Below, piece by piece: positions 48,081 through 62,100 of a stretch of DNA of 64,000 nucleotides. The notes beneath the pieces are model-generated. The model saw nothing but the letters and a program-made list of their open reading frames with translations. It did no database searches and had not been told where the DNA came from. Numbering within the stretch: position 1 is the first letter of the stretch; every line of letters starts with the position of its first letter. The translations under genes and the position numbers were made by a program. The stretch is from Tyto alba (Eukaryota > Chordata > Aves > Strigiformes > Tytonidae): NCBI RefSeq assembly GCF_018691265.1, contig NW_024881329.1, forward strand, positions 3,658,001-3,722,000, in the 5' to 3' direction.

Positions 48081-51000
48081 AGCCCTCGAGGGGGATGCGA
48101 GATGCTCGTCTCTCCCTGGAGCATGAAAAATCCCAGCTGTGGCTCTGCAGAGCTTTTCACTTGCCTTTGTTACTCATCTGGGCCATAGAAATCTTTCAGC
48201 GATGTTTATAAAGAGATAGCACGGGGTCAATGGAATCAGCATGGCCTCTTTTCTTCAAACCCTCTTAAAAGCATGCCTTTTTAATGGTAAAATGCATGAA
48301 AAATTAGATAGCTGGCTGTATCACCTTCCTGAGAGGTATGTATAGCAAAACCAGGGATTTACCAAAAGCAAAAAATCGCCCAAGTTCCTGCATTAAAAGT
48401 CTTTATTGCCTCTCAGATCCACTCACTTGAGTTCACATTTCTACCCATTGCTCCCACCAGGCACCAGGCAGGTGGGGGTGAGGCTTCAGGAGCACCCCTC
48501 ACTCCTGTCCACCCCTGCCTGGTCCTCGCTCTGAGTTCTCCTTGGGGACCCTGGAGCCACCGTCACAGGCCCGTGGCATTTTGGAGTGAGTCACCCGGGT
48601 GAGACAGACAGATTAGAGAACTTTATGGTCGTCTTCTCACCATTTCAAAACAGAAAGCAGCCAAAACAGGTTTGAGGCAGCGTTTGAAGCTTGCAAAAGA
48701 TTTAGACAAAAGGCAACAGTGCACTAGTGTTTTTTTTTTTTTAAGTGAAGAAAGAAATTGGTGGCACTGAAACCTGTCATAAAAACTCCCAGCGACTTCA
48801 CCCCCACCAAAATTTCACCCCATGTGCTGGGGATGGCTCTGCTCAGCAGCAGCCCATGCTCCTCCCTGTAGGGCAGAAGGGGGTTTCTAGCAGCTCCCCG
48901 TCTGAAGGAGCTTGTCACAAAATGCCAAGCGAGCATCCCTAACACCCACTCAGGGGGAGAAGGTGACCCTGATTGGCATCTGCATCCACTCAGCTCCTCC
49001 TTCGGGCTCCCAAGCAGCATCGCCAGGCTGAACTCTTGTTCCACCCAGTCACTGAGTTCTGGTAAGCAATGAAGGATGTTCCGGATAAACCATTGCAGTG
49101 GTACAACTCAGCCAAATATTTCTCTGCCTGTAAAATAAGCAAACAAAAAAACATTTAAGTTGACTGGTAGGAAAAAAAAATGGCACACTGCAGAATAAAC
49201 TCCTGAGGCATTAAGAAACCACATGGAGAAACTGCCCAGCATAAAATGAGACACGCAAGATTTTATGCTTTGCAATGTATAGCCACCACATGAGCCCGAC
49301 AGCTGGGTGTAGTGGCAGTGGAGAAGGGATTTGCACAAATCGGTGTAATATTTCCAGCTGGGTCTTTAGCAAGAGAAATGTTTAAATCTTCATCTCAAAA
49401 TGACAGGCCCAATGACTTTCTGTCACTTCGTTACGGTCGCGCTGCTGTCTCTGCTGCTGCTGTCGTTGGTCCTAGCCCAGCCGCCAGCATTTCTGCCAGA
49501 GAAAATAGGTCTAGTTGTATTGATTTTGGTAGTGCTTTGTCTCATTTACCCTGCTGAACTGGGTTCAACACCTCTGGCAGGTTTAACACGGCAGAAATGT
49601 TCCACCCAGCCAGGCAGTAAGGGCAAATGCCCTGCGAGCCCCTGGGCAGCCACCCAGGAGCCAGCCGGGCAAGGCTCTCAGCTCAACAGCTCTCGAGCCA
49701 CCAGCAGCTCCCCGGAGCCACCGTTCCTCCCTGCCAACGCCAGGCAGCACCCCAACATGCAATTCCACGGGGCAGATCATTTTCTTTATTTTTAGCTCTA
49801 AGTTTCATTTCTGACTCATCCCAGAGCACCGCGGCTGAGCCTCGGTGGGGGATTACTGCACGACTCAGATGCTCAAAGTCACCTCCTTCAGCCCGGTGCC
49901 CCCGGGCACCCCGTGGCAGAGCGAAGCCCCCAGCAGCAGCGACGCTGCTTGTCGGGTGGCGTTGCTCACACAAAGCACGCCGTGCTTCCCCTCGCCACCA
50001 CCAGATCTCCCCCGCTCCAGCGCACAGGCACGGCATCCCTCCTCACGCCGGAGCCAGTGCTCCCTGCCCATCATTTATGTAGCCTTCCTCTTGCAATCCT
50101 CGCCCTCTATTTTGCAGAGGGCTGGGGTTTGAAACAGGCCGGTTGCACTGCGGAAAGATTTCTTGCTGAGCAGATAAATTCATTTTCAGACCAAGATGCT
50201 GGTCCTCATTGAGGAAGGCAGCTGTAACACCTGGAAGGAAGACCAGCAAGGCGTGCCAGCTGCCGTGTCGCAGCTCCCACCTCCTTGGCTGGTCACAGCA
50301 GGGGAGAGGAGCAGCCGTGCCGGCCCTGATAGTGCTGCCCACAAAACACACAGGGGGAACCAAGGGGGCTCAGCCTCCTCTATAGCCCTGTGTGACAGAG
50401 CAACGGGGATGGGGACAGGGACCGTGCCCACAGCACGAGGTCTGCATCTCTGCTCAGCAGTGCCAGGGGAGCTGCATTACGTGTATACAGCGCGTGCATA
50501 GCGTCTGCTTGCACGCTTGCAGGGGTCTCAGGGGTAGGTGTTTTCTGGGAGGAGAAGCTGCTGATGTTGTGAGGTTTCTCAGGGAGCTCCCTCCACCTTC
50601 GGCTCCTCCAGGCTGCACCCCACAGGCTGAGGCTTTAACCCTGAGGTCGGACGGTTGGGCAGGTCCAATCTGCGCTTTTGAGCAGCCATCCTGCATCTCC
50701 TTCAGGCATCTCCTTCGGGCATCTCCATGCCAGCGCCAGGACAGGGCAAGAGAGGTGCCCATTACAAGGCCCTCGACAGCCAGACAAGCAACTGAAGTAT
50801 TTCAAGAGCAGCTTTCTTTTGAAACCAGAAAAAAAGCCAGCGAGCAGTTTCAGCTAACCCTCCTCTCGGCACGTATGTTGTTTGTGTACATGCATGGCTG
50901 GCTGGCCCTCCACATGTGCATGGGGGAATGTTAAACCCCCCCAAAATAAAGAAGAAATCAGGGCAGAAAGCCAATCCCCCAGGGAGCAATGGAAATCGGT

Positions 51001-51840
51001 GGATGGGGTTTAGCTGTGCATTTTTTTTTTACACAAGAAAGGCGGCTTTGCAAAGGACTTTCTAACTCATCGTCTGGGCCCAAGACTTCCTTGTTAAAGG
51101 CTGTTGGGCTTGTTGCAACATATTCCAGGTGTGTAAGTGATGCCCTGCCTTGCGCCTTTCACAGCACAGGGCCCGGGGCCTTGAAGCGAGCAGGGAGGAG
51201 GAGGGAGGGAGAGGTGCGTGTGTTCAAATTAAATGAAGCAGAAAGAGAAAGCTGGAACCCGCAGCGCCTGGGGCACCACTAATTGAACAGGTTGAACCTG
51301 ATAGCAGTGCAAAGGAGGCAGCAGGAGGGATCTTCCAGCTCTCTGCCAGTGGTGTGGAGCCTGGCACGGTTCAAGAAGCCAAGCTTGAAAAGCTCAGGTG
51401 GTAGTGGGGGGGGGGGCAAGGTGAGGAGGTGGCTTATTTGGGGCTGGAGGAGGGAGAGTTCAAAAGAAAAAACTAATTCTTCATTAGCATGACAAAGGGA
51501 GGCAAATGAGAGAAAGGGCTGACATACTCTTAGTCTGCTTGTTCCTGTGGTCCCTAGCTCCTGCCCAGGACTTGGTGGGTGCCCCCCTTGCTGGGACCAC
51601 CTCTGTCCCGCCGAGGGACCTGGGGATGCAGAGATGTGCGATGAATAAGCACAGAGCCGCTTGGCAGCCCCGTTCCAATGGGGCCTGGGGGCTCCTCCCT
51701 GGCCCCCTCCTCCCCAGGTCCCAGCTAACGCTACACGCAGCACCCGCTCCCCTTCCTTCCCCAGCAGTGCCCCGGTTCCGAGGATGTCACTCAAAAGCCA
51801 GGGCACTTGGACAGCTGTATTCTCCTCACCTTAAATGAAA
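48081..51840. other. Intergenic
   Basis: No gene established. It holds a short T run near 48,730 and a plus-strand ATG frame at 49400-49795 whose first 50 residues are strongly hydrophobic (see findings). Confidence 0.5.
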
Positions 51841-51957
51841 TAAAAAAAAAATAAAATAAATAAAAAAAAAACAACAAGCAAACAAACAAACAACAACAAA
51901 AACAAAAAGCAACAACAACAACAAAAAACCAAAACAAAACAAAACAAAAAAACCCAG
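51841..51957 (+). repeat. A-rich simple repeat with AAAT / AAC units
   Basis: About 115 bases of degenerate (AAAT)n then (AAC)n and (AAAAC)n. Simple sequence. Confidence 0.92.
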
Positions 51958-54900
51958 GAAAATTCCAATTTTCAGGGTTTTTTTTCAAAATAGCCTCACC
52001 AGACAGTTGCCCGAGGCTCGCCAGCTATTTATCCCAAAGGGACTCGAGGCTGGCAACATTTTCCTTCCAGCTTTGGTTTGAAGAGTCAGCCAAAGGGGGT
52101 GGAGGGAACCTGTGGGACAGAGAGGTCCTGGAGCAGGAGGGCTTGCCCTGGGAGAGAGGAGGAAGGTGGGGAGCATCCAGGCAGCCCCCCGGGTCCCTCC
52201 TCTGTCCTGGGCACACCACGAAGGCTGTCACCTGTTTTTTAAATAGTGGCAGCTCATTGGGAAGCTGGGAAAGAGGGGAAGAGGCAGTCAGAAATGCAGG
52301 AGCTTTGCAGTCCAACAGCAATTCTCCATCAGTGCTCAAGGGTGCCCGGCAAGGACTTGCCTTCCTTTGCAGCAATGATGGACGGTGATGACCCTCTGTT
52401 TAACTAGCGATGCTCAGAAAATTAGAGAGCAGCTGGAGCTCTGGCCTCTGCCACCTCCCAAGCTCTGGGATTGCTATTGCAACTCCCAGAGTGTCCAGGA
52501 GCCATCACCCATTGCCACTGCCCAGGCCTGCAAGCCACGGGCTGTGGGGCTTCACTCACTCATCCCCCGGCTGCCTCCCGCCCTACAAGGGAGCCACATC
52601 ACCCCTCTGTCACCTGCAAGGGGCTCCCTGTCACCCTGTCCTACATGGCATCCACTGGAGATGGGGCTCTGCAGCAGATCGTGGTGGCCTTGCATCCTCT
52701 CCTACTGTCTGCTCCTGTCTTGGCCTTGTTCAGAAAGAGAAAAAGTTCCCTTGATGGGAGAGAAATGGCTCCCAAACTTCCAAATGCTTGCGCTTTTTCC
52801 TTTTTTTTTTTTTTTTTTTTTTTTTTCCTGCTTCTCCCTCCCTGTGGCTTTCTGCATCACAACCCAATGAAAAATAGCCTGAGGGGAGAAAACATTGCAT
52901 TGAGGAGACAAAACCTTTGCTACTAATGGCTCTGGAAAAAAATAGGTGATGTGGTAACTCACTGTTCTATCTGGACCTGGTTCCTAGACACTCTGTGAGC
53001 TCTGCGGGTCCCCACTGGTGTCCCCATGGCAGAAGTGGTCCAGTGTGGTCCTCAGGACAAGACCCATGGACACACCTCCGTCCCCCGCTGCTTAAAACAG
53101 GGCAGTTTGGGGGCACCCCAAGGTGCAAAGGACAGTTTAGTGGGGAGCTGGGCTGAGCTGGCGGTGTTTTCGTGGGTAGGGACTCTGCCTGCCTGGGTGC
53201 TTGCTCACCGGACAGCACAATGACTCCACGCTGCTAATTCAGACCTGTAGACATTACTGCAATATAAACTGCAAATAGTAATTAATAAACATGCCGGAAC
53301 AAAAACGTTCTCCTCGTTTAATTAACATCGGTCTGCAGCAGCTTTATCTTGGGGTGAGCGGCTACTTTGTTGGTGCTCTGCCTTCCCACTGTGCCTTGCC
53401 CTCTGTGGCTGGGGTGGGCAAGTCTTCACTGTGTAAATGGGAAAGTCTCTTTTTTGCTCAAGCTCCTAGCGAATAACTGTGAACCAGCATCTTGCCGACT
53501 GCCTCGCACCTGAGAGAAAGGCTACGGCAAGAGAAATAGCAATTGGAGAAGCCCAGTAGCGATCTTTACCTCGCTGGGAGTAGAGGCTGAGTACACCCAG
53601 GGAGAAGCGTTAGAGCCAAAGGAAGATAAAAACTGGAAAACTTTTGGGTGAGCAGGTTTAGAAAGAGGCTTATAAAATAATGCACGGCTTGAAGTGAGAA
53701 GCTGGCACCCCCCCTGGAGCATGGGACACCCGTTTGTATGCTCTATGCAGTTCCCCTAAGGAGCACGGCGCTGCAGGAGTGGGGGGGTTGCCTGGGCCTC
53801 CCCAGCATAAACCAGGCACTGGCTGGCAACGTCCGAAAAAAACATCGGATATAGCTTGGGAAGTCACAGGCATGAGGTGCCGAGTCCTCGCCCCCCCACC
53901 CTGAGGTGACAGCCAGCTCTCTGAGGGGTGCTGGGTAAAGTCTGTGGAGGGGGAGACCCACCACCCAGCCGCCCAGTGCAAATGTGTTCCCAGTTAGGGC
54001 CAGGCACCGGCCACGCCGAACGCCAAGCTGGGGCAGCTGGAAGCAGGCAACGAGCTCCAGCCTTGCTCGCAGCTCCCTCCCACCCCACTTATCAGGGGGG
54101 CTGAAGGCTCAGCCCTTGACCCTTCGCAAGCAGATGGGGAGGAAAGGAGTCCCTGCGGGCTCACACGGCCCCGGCGGGAGCAGGGTGGGCACTTGCCTGC
54201 CCTGCGCTCCAATCTCTGCTGCTTTGAAGAAGCTCATCTGTAATCTTTATGAGGCCTTGGAGATAGGAGCACTTCGGGTACACGCTAAACCACGCTGACC
54301 ATCTGCTCCCCTCTCCCTCTTCCTTCCCCCCAAATCCCTCCCCGCTGACCCAATCCAAGCTGCAGCTGGTGCCGTCGCAGCGAAGATTTATAGGTACCTG
54401 CGGACAGCGAGCCAGGTGAATCCAAGGTCCTGGGCTCCTTCCTAAGGCACTTGGGAAGGAGGTAACGGAGGGGAGGAGAGCAGAGGGACAGCCTTGCTGT
54501 GGAGCCCAGGCAGCATCCACAGCCAAAAGGGCAGCAGGACAAACGGATGAGCGAGGTCTGCACATGGGTGTCTCTTGTTTGGCCTCAATCAGCCATCCCC
54601 CCGATGCTTCACACCTCCAAGAAATGCCCAGCACCGCTGCGGGGCTTCCTGGGGAGGTACGGACCAGAGGGGCCATCAGAGCTGGCACCAGGGGCCAGGC
54701 GAGTGAGCGTGTAATTTCCAGGGTCTTCCTGCTGCCTGTTCCAAAAAGGGGATGTAAAACATACACAGTGAGCAATGCGGAGGGCAAAATGGGGGGCGTA
54801 AGGGAAAATGGAGGGCTCCTGCCACCCGAGCTGCCTGGCTGCGTGGGGCTCTCGGTCCGAGCTGGACACTGCGGCAGCCCCAGAGGCATTTCCCAGCAGA

Positions 54901-56017
54901 GCTCACCCCCGACAGCCCGAAGGGTTTGGGCTTGCCAAAACAGGGCCAGGACCGGGGGTGCTGTGGACCGGCGTGGTGCGGACAGGCTCCACTGGCCGTG
55001 CCCCCCGCCCTCCGCTGAGATGCAGGAGATAGGGCTGCGGCTCGCCCCGGTACGCCGGGGATGCAGACGTACATGCAGGCTCTTGCAGGCTCAGGCTTCC
55101 TGATGGGGATCTGCTGTTCTCCTGGGTTTTTAATGAGAACTTCTTGTAATCGCCCCTGTAAAACTCAGGGTGGGGAGCTGTTACTTATTAACGTCCGTTG
55201 TCTCCAGGGAGAGTGGAACGCGGGATCTGCTGGCAAAATCAACGTCGGATGGGCTGCAGCAGGCCGTAGTATGGCAGAGAGGGACGCACAGCCTCGCATG
55301 TGTGTACCCACACACGCACACCCGCTCATCCTCCGACTCTCTGGTGTGAGATGCCATCGCCAGCCTGCCCCTGCCACCACGTCCTTGGGTCTCTGCGGGC
55401 CCCTGACGTTCTTTGCAGCGGCCCGCGGAGCGGGAATGATAGCAGAGGTGGAAAAGTCCTTTCTGGTGATTAATACATCATGTGTACAAAGAAGGTCTGT
55501 GGTGAACAGAGGCTGGAGCCTGGATTAATTGCATACCTTGAAGTGGAGAGATTTATGTAAGGAAACAGACTTGGCGGGCTGCCCCGCTTCGGGCTGTGTT
55601 TACCTGCCTGCGCCTCCACACCTGTCGTGCTGCAGCAACAAAATATTATTTAATAACATTTGAAGGGAGATCTTAATAGCCGTGCACCCTCCCCGCCTCG
55701 CCCCACCTCCCCGGGTGCCCTGGTGAAGCTCGGCTTCACTTTTCCAGCCCCTTTGGCAGGGTCCTCGGGTCAGCCCCCCCGGTCCCCCCCCCCCCAGCGC
55801 TCACCTGCGAGGGGCAGCCCCGTGGCACCCTCCAGGCACCCACGGGCCGGTGGGGTGGCCGGAGAGGGGGGTGAAGCAGGCTGCTGCTGGAGGCCAGCCC
55901 CCGAACCGACGCTCACCCGAGCGGCTCCCCCAAAATCCACGGGCAAAGCGAGGTTTCCTCCCCCCGAGCTTGAAAGCACCGACTGGATACAAACATTTGC
56001 ATGCATGCAGGACTGCA
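51958..56017. other. Intergenic
   Basis: No gene recognised. A T26 tract lies at 52801-52826, and a CpG-rich patch with C runs lies at about 55.68-55.98 kb. The 242-codon minus-strand frame at 54161-54889 overlaps other open frames on both strands and shows no domain. Confidence 0.55.
52801..52826 (+). repeat. T26 tract
   Basis: A perfect T26 run following CGCTTTTTCC. Simple sequence. Confidence 0.92.

Positions 56018-56048
<31 letters not shown>
56018..56048 (+). repeat. Compound (GT)n(AT)n microsatellite
   Basis: About seven TG units run straight into about eight AT units. Likely polymorphic. Confidence 0.95.
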
Positions 56049-59000
56049 GAACAACACAGTTCAGAATGTCCATTCAAATAAGAGACAAATATTTGGTAAA
56101 ACCCTGTTCAGAAATGCTCGAGCTTGAGGCCATTTCTTGAAAGGCATTTGGTTACTAATTGCAGTTCGTTTGTTAATTTGCACACTTATCAGCAAGGGAC
56201 AAGACCAAAAAGGGCCCCGCGGGCCTCTAATGGGAGCACGTGCAACTTTATTTCTTACCATCAAAGCTTCGTGGAGATTATAGGCAAATGAGGGAGTGCT
56301 AAGGGCTGTTGGAGGAGGGAGAGGAGACGGGCATCCCACCTGCCAGAGCATGAGCTCTCCCACCAGAGTTTCCCTCCTGGGATTACAAGCCCTGGGTTGG
56401 TCTCTACTGAAGGTACTGGCTGTTTCACACATGCCCCTGCCAACGCAGCCAGCGTGGGACCCGTCGGATGTTCCCCCCGGAACCGACGGCCCTGCCAGCC
56501 TGAGAAATGCCAATCCCAGCAATGAGCCACTGCCACGCAGGCAGGCAGACGAGTAAAACCCTCACCCAGAGGTGTAAACTTTGGCCTTGAACACCTCCAA
56601 GTAGAAAATACCTTGCGTCAACGCGGAGCGCGGCAGCGAAAGGCCGGGCGTTAAGCGCAGGTGTAGTTCAAATGGTCCCGTCGGCTTTTCCTCCCCAGCC
56701 TGCCGCAGCGTGACAAACCGCAGCGCCCGGGAGCCCCACGCACCCCGCTGAGGATGGGCCGAGCCCAGGGCACCGGCTCCATTTTAACCGGGAACTTGGA
56801 ATAAAAAAAAAAAAGAAAAATGACAGGAGGCTTGTTTTCGTATAGGTGCGGTACTTCTGTCCCCACGGCAGGCAAGGCGCACCGTGCCACGGCGGGGCAA
56901 GCCGCGCTGATGTTTGCCAGGACGTCAGTCTGCCTTCAGCCAGGCAACCCCCAACGGATGCACTTGGCGATGGCAGAAATGGGAGCACCTTCCCTTTCCC
57001 CTCCCCTCCGGTGGCAGGGATGAACAATCTCCAGCTGAAAGCTTTGAATGAGGTTGTGATAAACTGAGAAACCATTGCCATCACTTCTCGAAAGCAAGGA
57101 CTGTATTTCATCCTGTGTTAGCCCAGCACGAGCAGAGCCAGGGACACCTGATGCTACCCAGACAGGAGGGAAATCAGGGAGAGGTCAAGTGAAACTATCC
57201 CCTGCAATAATCACCCCACAGTTTTACACAGTTTTCTTTTCTCCCGCAAAGCAGGCGAGCCAACTCCTTTTGGCACCGCCGTTGCCCCTAACCCCAACTG
57301 TCCCAATCCTGGTTCCCTCCTGCATTATTGAAGAAAAGCACTGGGGTTTGGGGTTTTTTTTAAATCCCTGCAGAACCAACTTCAAAGGAGTGACTGAGAC
57401 CTCACCATTTCAATATGAAAAGACCAGGAGACCTGCTCTCCAGGGCTTTCCCCCCCTCCCCGCCCCGTACATACGCATCCCGCCTCATTTCACCCGATAA
57501 TCTCAGCGGGGGGCTCTGGAGGGGGATGGTCGGGGGGGAGTGGAGGGACAAGGTTCCCCAAGGTTAATCGCAAATTGCCTGCCGCATTCATCGCAGCGGT
57601 GCCTGATTGATGGGCACCATTAATCTCTGCCCAGAGACGCTGGAGGTAAGGCAGGAGCACCGGGAGGGGGCTGCGGGGACGGGGAAAGGTGCCAGGATGG
57701 GAGCAGGGACACCCAGCCAGGGCGGGTTGGGAGACACAGAGCTGCCACATCTGCTTGCCTACACAAAATATATATGATAGGGCTTCTTTAAAGGCAGAGG
57801 AGTGTTTCTGTCCCTTCACTCACTGAGTCGTATTTACGTGCCCTCCTGCAATGACAAGGGCAGAAGCAGAGGCACAGAGGAGAAGGTCTCGCCAGCCCTT
57901 TGAAACTACCCGTGGCTTCCAGTGGGGGGTAAGGATTTGGGATTCTGGCAAGGAGGAGGGCTCAGGTCAAGGTAGGGGTGGGCTTATCCCGCAGCCATAA
58001 GGCAATTAATAGACTTTCCATTTTTTTTACGGACTGAAATCCATCTGAGATTTTTATAGGAGCAATGAAGGCAGTAAAAGCCACCCAAGTGAGGTCAGAT
58101 GAGGGTCTCATGTGGGCAAGTGACTCCATTTAGAGACAGGATACCAGCGTGTGCATTTTCTATCATTCCTGGCAATTTAATTTACTTTTTTCTTTCATAC
58201 TGGTCCTAGGTGATGCTCACATTTCTAGACAGGCTGAGGCTCTGCCTGTAGTAATGGAATTTGCAGCGGTGTTAACTACCTGGCTGCAAATGATAGCAAG
58301 GGCTTGCAGCAGGGCTTGACGTGCTGCAATGGAACCGGCAGCGTTAGGGAAGCAAGCCCTGCTCTCCACTGCAGAGCTGCGAGCCGTGCTCGGGCAGTGT
58401 GCCATGAGGCTTGGGGTGATCTGCTCATCCCGCTGCAATTGCTTCTGCCATGGGCTGCAGAACAGCTCATGTTGGTAAACGAGCTCCCATTTCTCGACTG
58501 CCCTCTTCGTCCCACCTCCTGACGTCCCTTGTGTTGCCCACGGGAGTTAGTGCCTCAAGAACATGCACACGCACCAGTCCTTCTCCTAAGCCTCTTGTCC
58601 GAAGCAACCAGAAGGAAAGCGTGGCTTCTAACAGAAATATCCAGCAAGTTCACTTCTTAAATTGTTTCCCATTAAACAGCTGTGTGACATCTTCAGGTTT
58701 TGCTCTTGCGATGTCCAAGGCCAGTAGCATTTGAATCCCATATGCCGGCTAGGACATGAAAAACGTATTACTCAGCTTTTGCTGGATGACATTTAGAGTC
58801 ATTTAAATTTGAAGGCTTGATGGCCAGTGGATGAGGCTGTGGGCTTTTTCGATCTGATCCGTTTGTAGATCGGGTATGGTGACCACCAGAAATAAAGCGG
58901 GGCCCATTTCTGATACTGCCTTAGATAGTACAGATGCGATGCAAAGGCCACCAAAAGCTACAGTAACCTGGGCTTCGGTGAACTTTGGGATGAAAAAGTG

Positions 59001-59156
59001 TTATTCCAGAGAAGACTTCTTGGATGGGAGGGGGAAGTGCTTGAGGCTCCATGAGCACTCAGGTATATGGGGCAGGAGGCAACTCATCTACCCGTGACCA
59101 CCTAAAGCTGGCTACGTCTGGTACATCTACTCACCACAGACCCACCTACGGGTGAT
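56049..59156. other. Intergenic
   Basis: No gene recognised. An A12 tract lies near 56,803. GC-rich to about 57.7 kb, then mixed. Confidence 0.55.
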
Positions 59157-59199
59157 GTTTGACATGGCATCACCCAGGGTGGTTGATCCCATGTCAAAC
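59157..59199. repeat. Inverted repeat with 11-bp outer stem and partly paired loop
   Basis: GTTTGACATGG (59157-59167) pairs perfectly with CCATGTCAAAC (59189-59199). The loop itself pairs imperfectly (CATCACCC with GGTTGATC), making a 43-base hairpin. Confidence 0.8.
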
Positions 59200-62100
59200 A
59201 GTCATCCTACGGCAAGCAGAATGAATTGCTCTCAGAAAATGCCTTTGTCTTCGTGGGCTATTAAAGCAGATGACTAGTCAAATGACTAACTTAGACACCG
59301 CACTCCTAGATGGCCAAAGGGAGATATCTGGGCTGGATTTTTATCCTCTCCCACTGCACCCAAGAGCGCCTGTTGACTTTCAAATGGAGTTTCTGCAACA
59401 TCCACTGACAGAGAAGAAATCATCAGAAAATGTGGTTTTCTTTGATTTTATGATATGCTTTCCATAACTGAGGCTGTCAGGCTTGTGGACACGGTTGTTT
59501 TTTGAGTCTAGCTATCTCAGATCCCCAGATAGGGCTCTGTTATTCAGGAGTTATGCTGAAATAACTTACACTACATCAGTTATCTCCTCCCAGCAGCACT
59601 TCTTCCTTTCTCTTTGCTCCTGGCCATGACTGTATTTAGCTCTTTCACAAAGAGCATCTTTAGCATAAGAAATTTCCCCCCAGAGAGTTAATAATCAATA
59701 GCTACCTTACTTTAAACCCTTATTTTAATCTGAATTACATTCCCTGTGTAGACCAGCATTAAAAAAAAGATAAGAGATAGACGTCCCTGTTAAAGTGAGA
59801 GCCACCATAGTCCAGTTGCTGTGGGTCTGGGCACCTCCAGCACGGTCCACGGCTCTTGGGGGTCTACGGAAAAATTCAGCTTTATTGGGAACCTGTGCTT
59901 CGGCTTGCTCACCGGCTTGGGCAGCCTGGGTGAATCGACATCTTTTACCATCACCACCTCACTTTTACTTCTGGATCTTACTCCTGCCTTATGAAACCCG
60001 CCTGTTGAATTGCATCGACGGGGATAAGGGTGGGCTGGGCATCTCGGAGCGGGCAGCTTCTTTGTGTGAAGGAAGGCATGGTCCTTGGGCCTGGAAACAT
60101 CTCTAAGTCAGGGTTGTTTTGCCATCCTGGGTGCATGTTTCAACGGCAACATTATTGTAAAACAGCTTTGTGTTTACTTTGTGTACAGAAAAGATAAAAT
60201 CAGCATTTATATGCAAACATGAACCAACAAGGAATTTCAAAATCCTGCCATTTCACTCCTCTGAGAAGGAGAGCCAGGGTTATTGTGTAACCAGAAACAT
60301 CTGAAAGCTGGGGATTTTCTGGGTCTAAATTCAATTTAGATTTTAAGAGGCTAATTTAGGATCTGACTGTATCACCTTGGGCAGCCAAAATAGGATCTGA
60401 AGCACATGGAGACAGGGACTTTGGGGTGGAGAATTCTCTGTTTCGGACAACCTGGGGCACCGTGTGGATCTGAGCTCTCCCTTTACAAATAAAGATGGTG
60501 AAGTAACACGAGCCAGATGCTCAGCCAGGGTGAGGGACCTGAGCCCAGCCTGGTGTCCCCAACTGCCCCAGGGGACAAGGGGGTGTTCATGCACCCACCC
60601 CAGCCCTGCCTTTCCAGGGCAGCCAGTGTGCGCAGCTGGAGCAGCGCTCAGAAGGGGCACGGCTCCTTCAATATTAAGCCTGGAAGCATCAAACGTGCAG
60701 AATAAGGGCTTTTACTGGGATTTCATAGCTGGAGCACTGTATCGTGCCTCTATGCATTTGCGATTGCTCAGGGACACATGCCAGGCTGTGGTGGGGAGGT
60801 GGGGGACTGGGAATACAAGGTCCACAGCAGAGCGCTGCTCATGGTTTTCTTAAAGAAAATACCCACTGTAAAAAACTTCAGGGCACAGTTGTTATCCATC
60901 TCATGGAGGTCTTGATGTCTGGTGAGTACCCTGGGGAAGAAGGCTGACTCCATGTCAGGCAGAGCTTTAGCCCTGGGCACGCAGTGGCCAGCGTGGCCCT
61001 GCCTCTGGCTGCTCTGAGCCCTGCGCCTCTCCCTCTGCCAGCCCAGCTACCCCAGGCCCAGGGCATCGCTTCTAAATACCTTCAGCAGCTTTAAAAATGA
61101 GACGCAAGGAGAACGCGGGGTGACAGATGCTTTTTTTTTCAAGGGGAAAAATAACCCCTGTGAACAAGTCCACCTTCCTCACCACGTCCAACGCCATGTC
61201 ACCGGTCCCCATGGTGGGTTCAGCTTCCCGTGGGCAAATGCATCCCTGCCTGGAAAGTGGGAAAGCAAAGTTCCCTGTGGTTCTTAGGTGACCCGAGGAA
61301 GAACAAGAGGAGCGGTGAGACTGTGTGCGGGGCCCACAGAAGGGACCCCATTGCACCACCATCCCCTGCAACCAGTAAAGGTGAAGAGGTGAAGCCCCCA
61401 TGCAGGACCACAGCCCCTGCAGGTGACTGAGCTCCACAGAGGCTAATAAAGATTGATAAAACAGCTGGAGGAACCAAAGGGAAACAAATGCCTGGGGGAG
61501 AAAAGCCAGGAGGGAAGTGAGCAGCCCACAGATGAGCTGTGGGTAGGCTCCTGCTGCTCCCAGACCAGCAAAGGGTTTTTTTTTTCTCCCCCAACCAACA
61601 TCCCCAGTGCAGGCTGTGAGTGGATATTTGCTGTTAAAGGCCTGTGTGCCCATGTGTGAGTGCCCTCAGCCACCCCAACCCAAACCCGGCTCTGCCCCCT
61701 CCCACAGGGCTGGCTGCTATAGGCATTTATATAAGGTGGAAAAGGGGACGCACTCTCTTTTGGGGCCAAATCTGCAAAAGCTCTCTGCCACTCCACCTCC
61801 CTGCAGGATGTTGGGCAGGTTGATCCACTCCCCCCCCCCGGGCACACACCACCCCACTAATAACTTCCCCGTGCCCCTGGGGCCAACCCTCTCTCACCAG
61901 GGCTAGTGCAAAAGGGAGCATCTGCCCCAGGGCCAGCACTCTCCCTCCCAGCTTCCACCCTACCCTCACTCTGGGGTTTATTTTCCCCGGGGGCACAGGG
62001 ATAAATGGGGATAAGGAGGTAAAAAAGGTCGCCTGGGTGGTGGTCACAAAAGGGGACATTGTGCCTCCAGGGAGGGGGCGGAAAGGTCCGGGGACACGGG

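Noticed and set aside
54161..54889. 242-codon minus-strand frame
   Set aside because: No domain or splice context, and it overlaps frames on both strands in GC-rich DNA.
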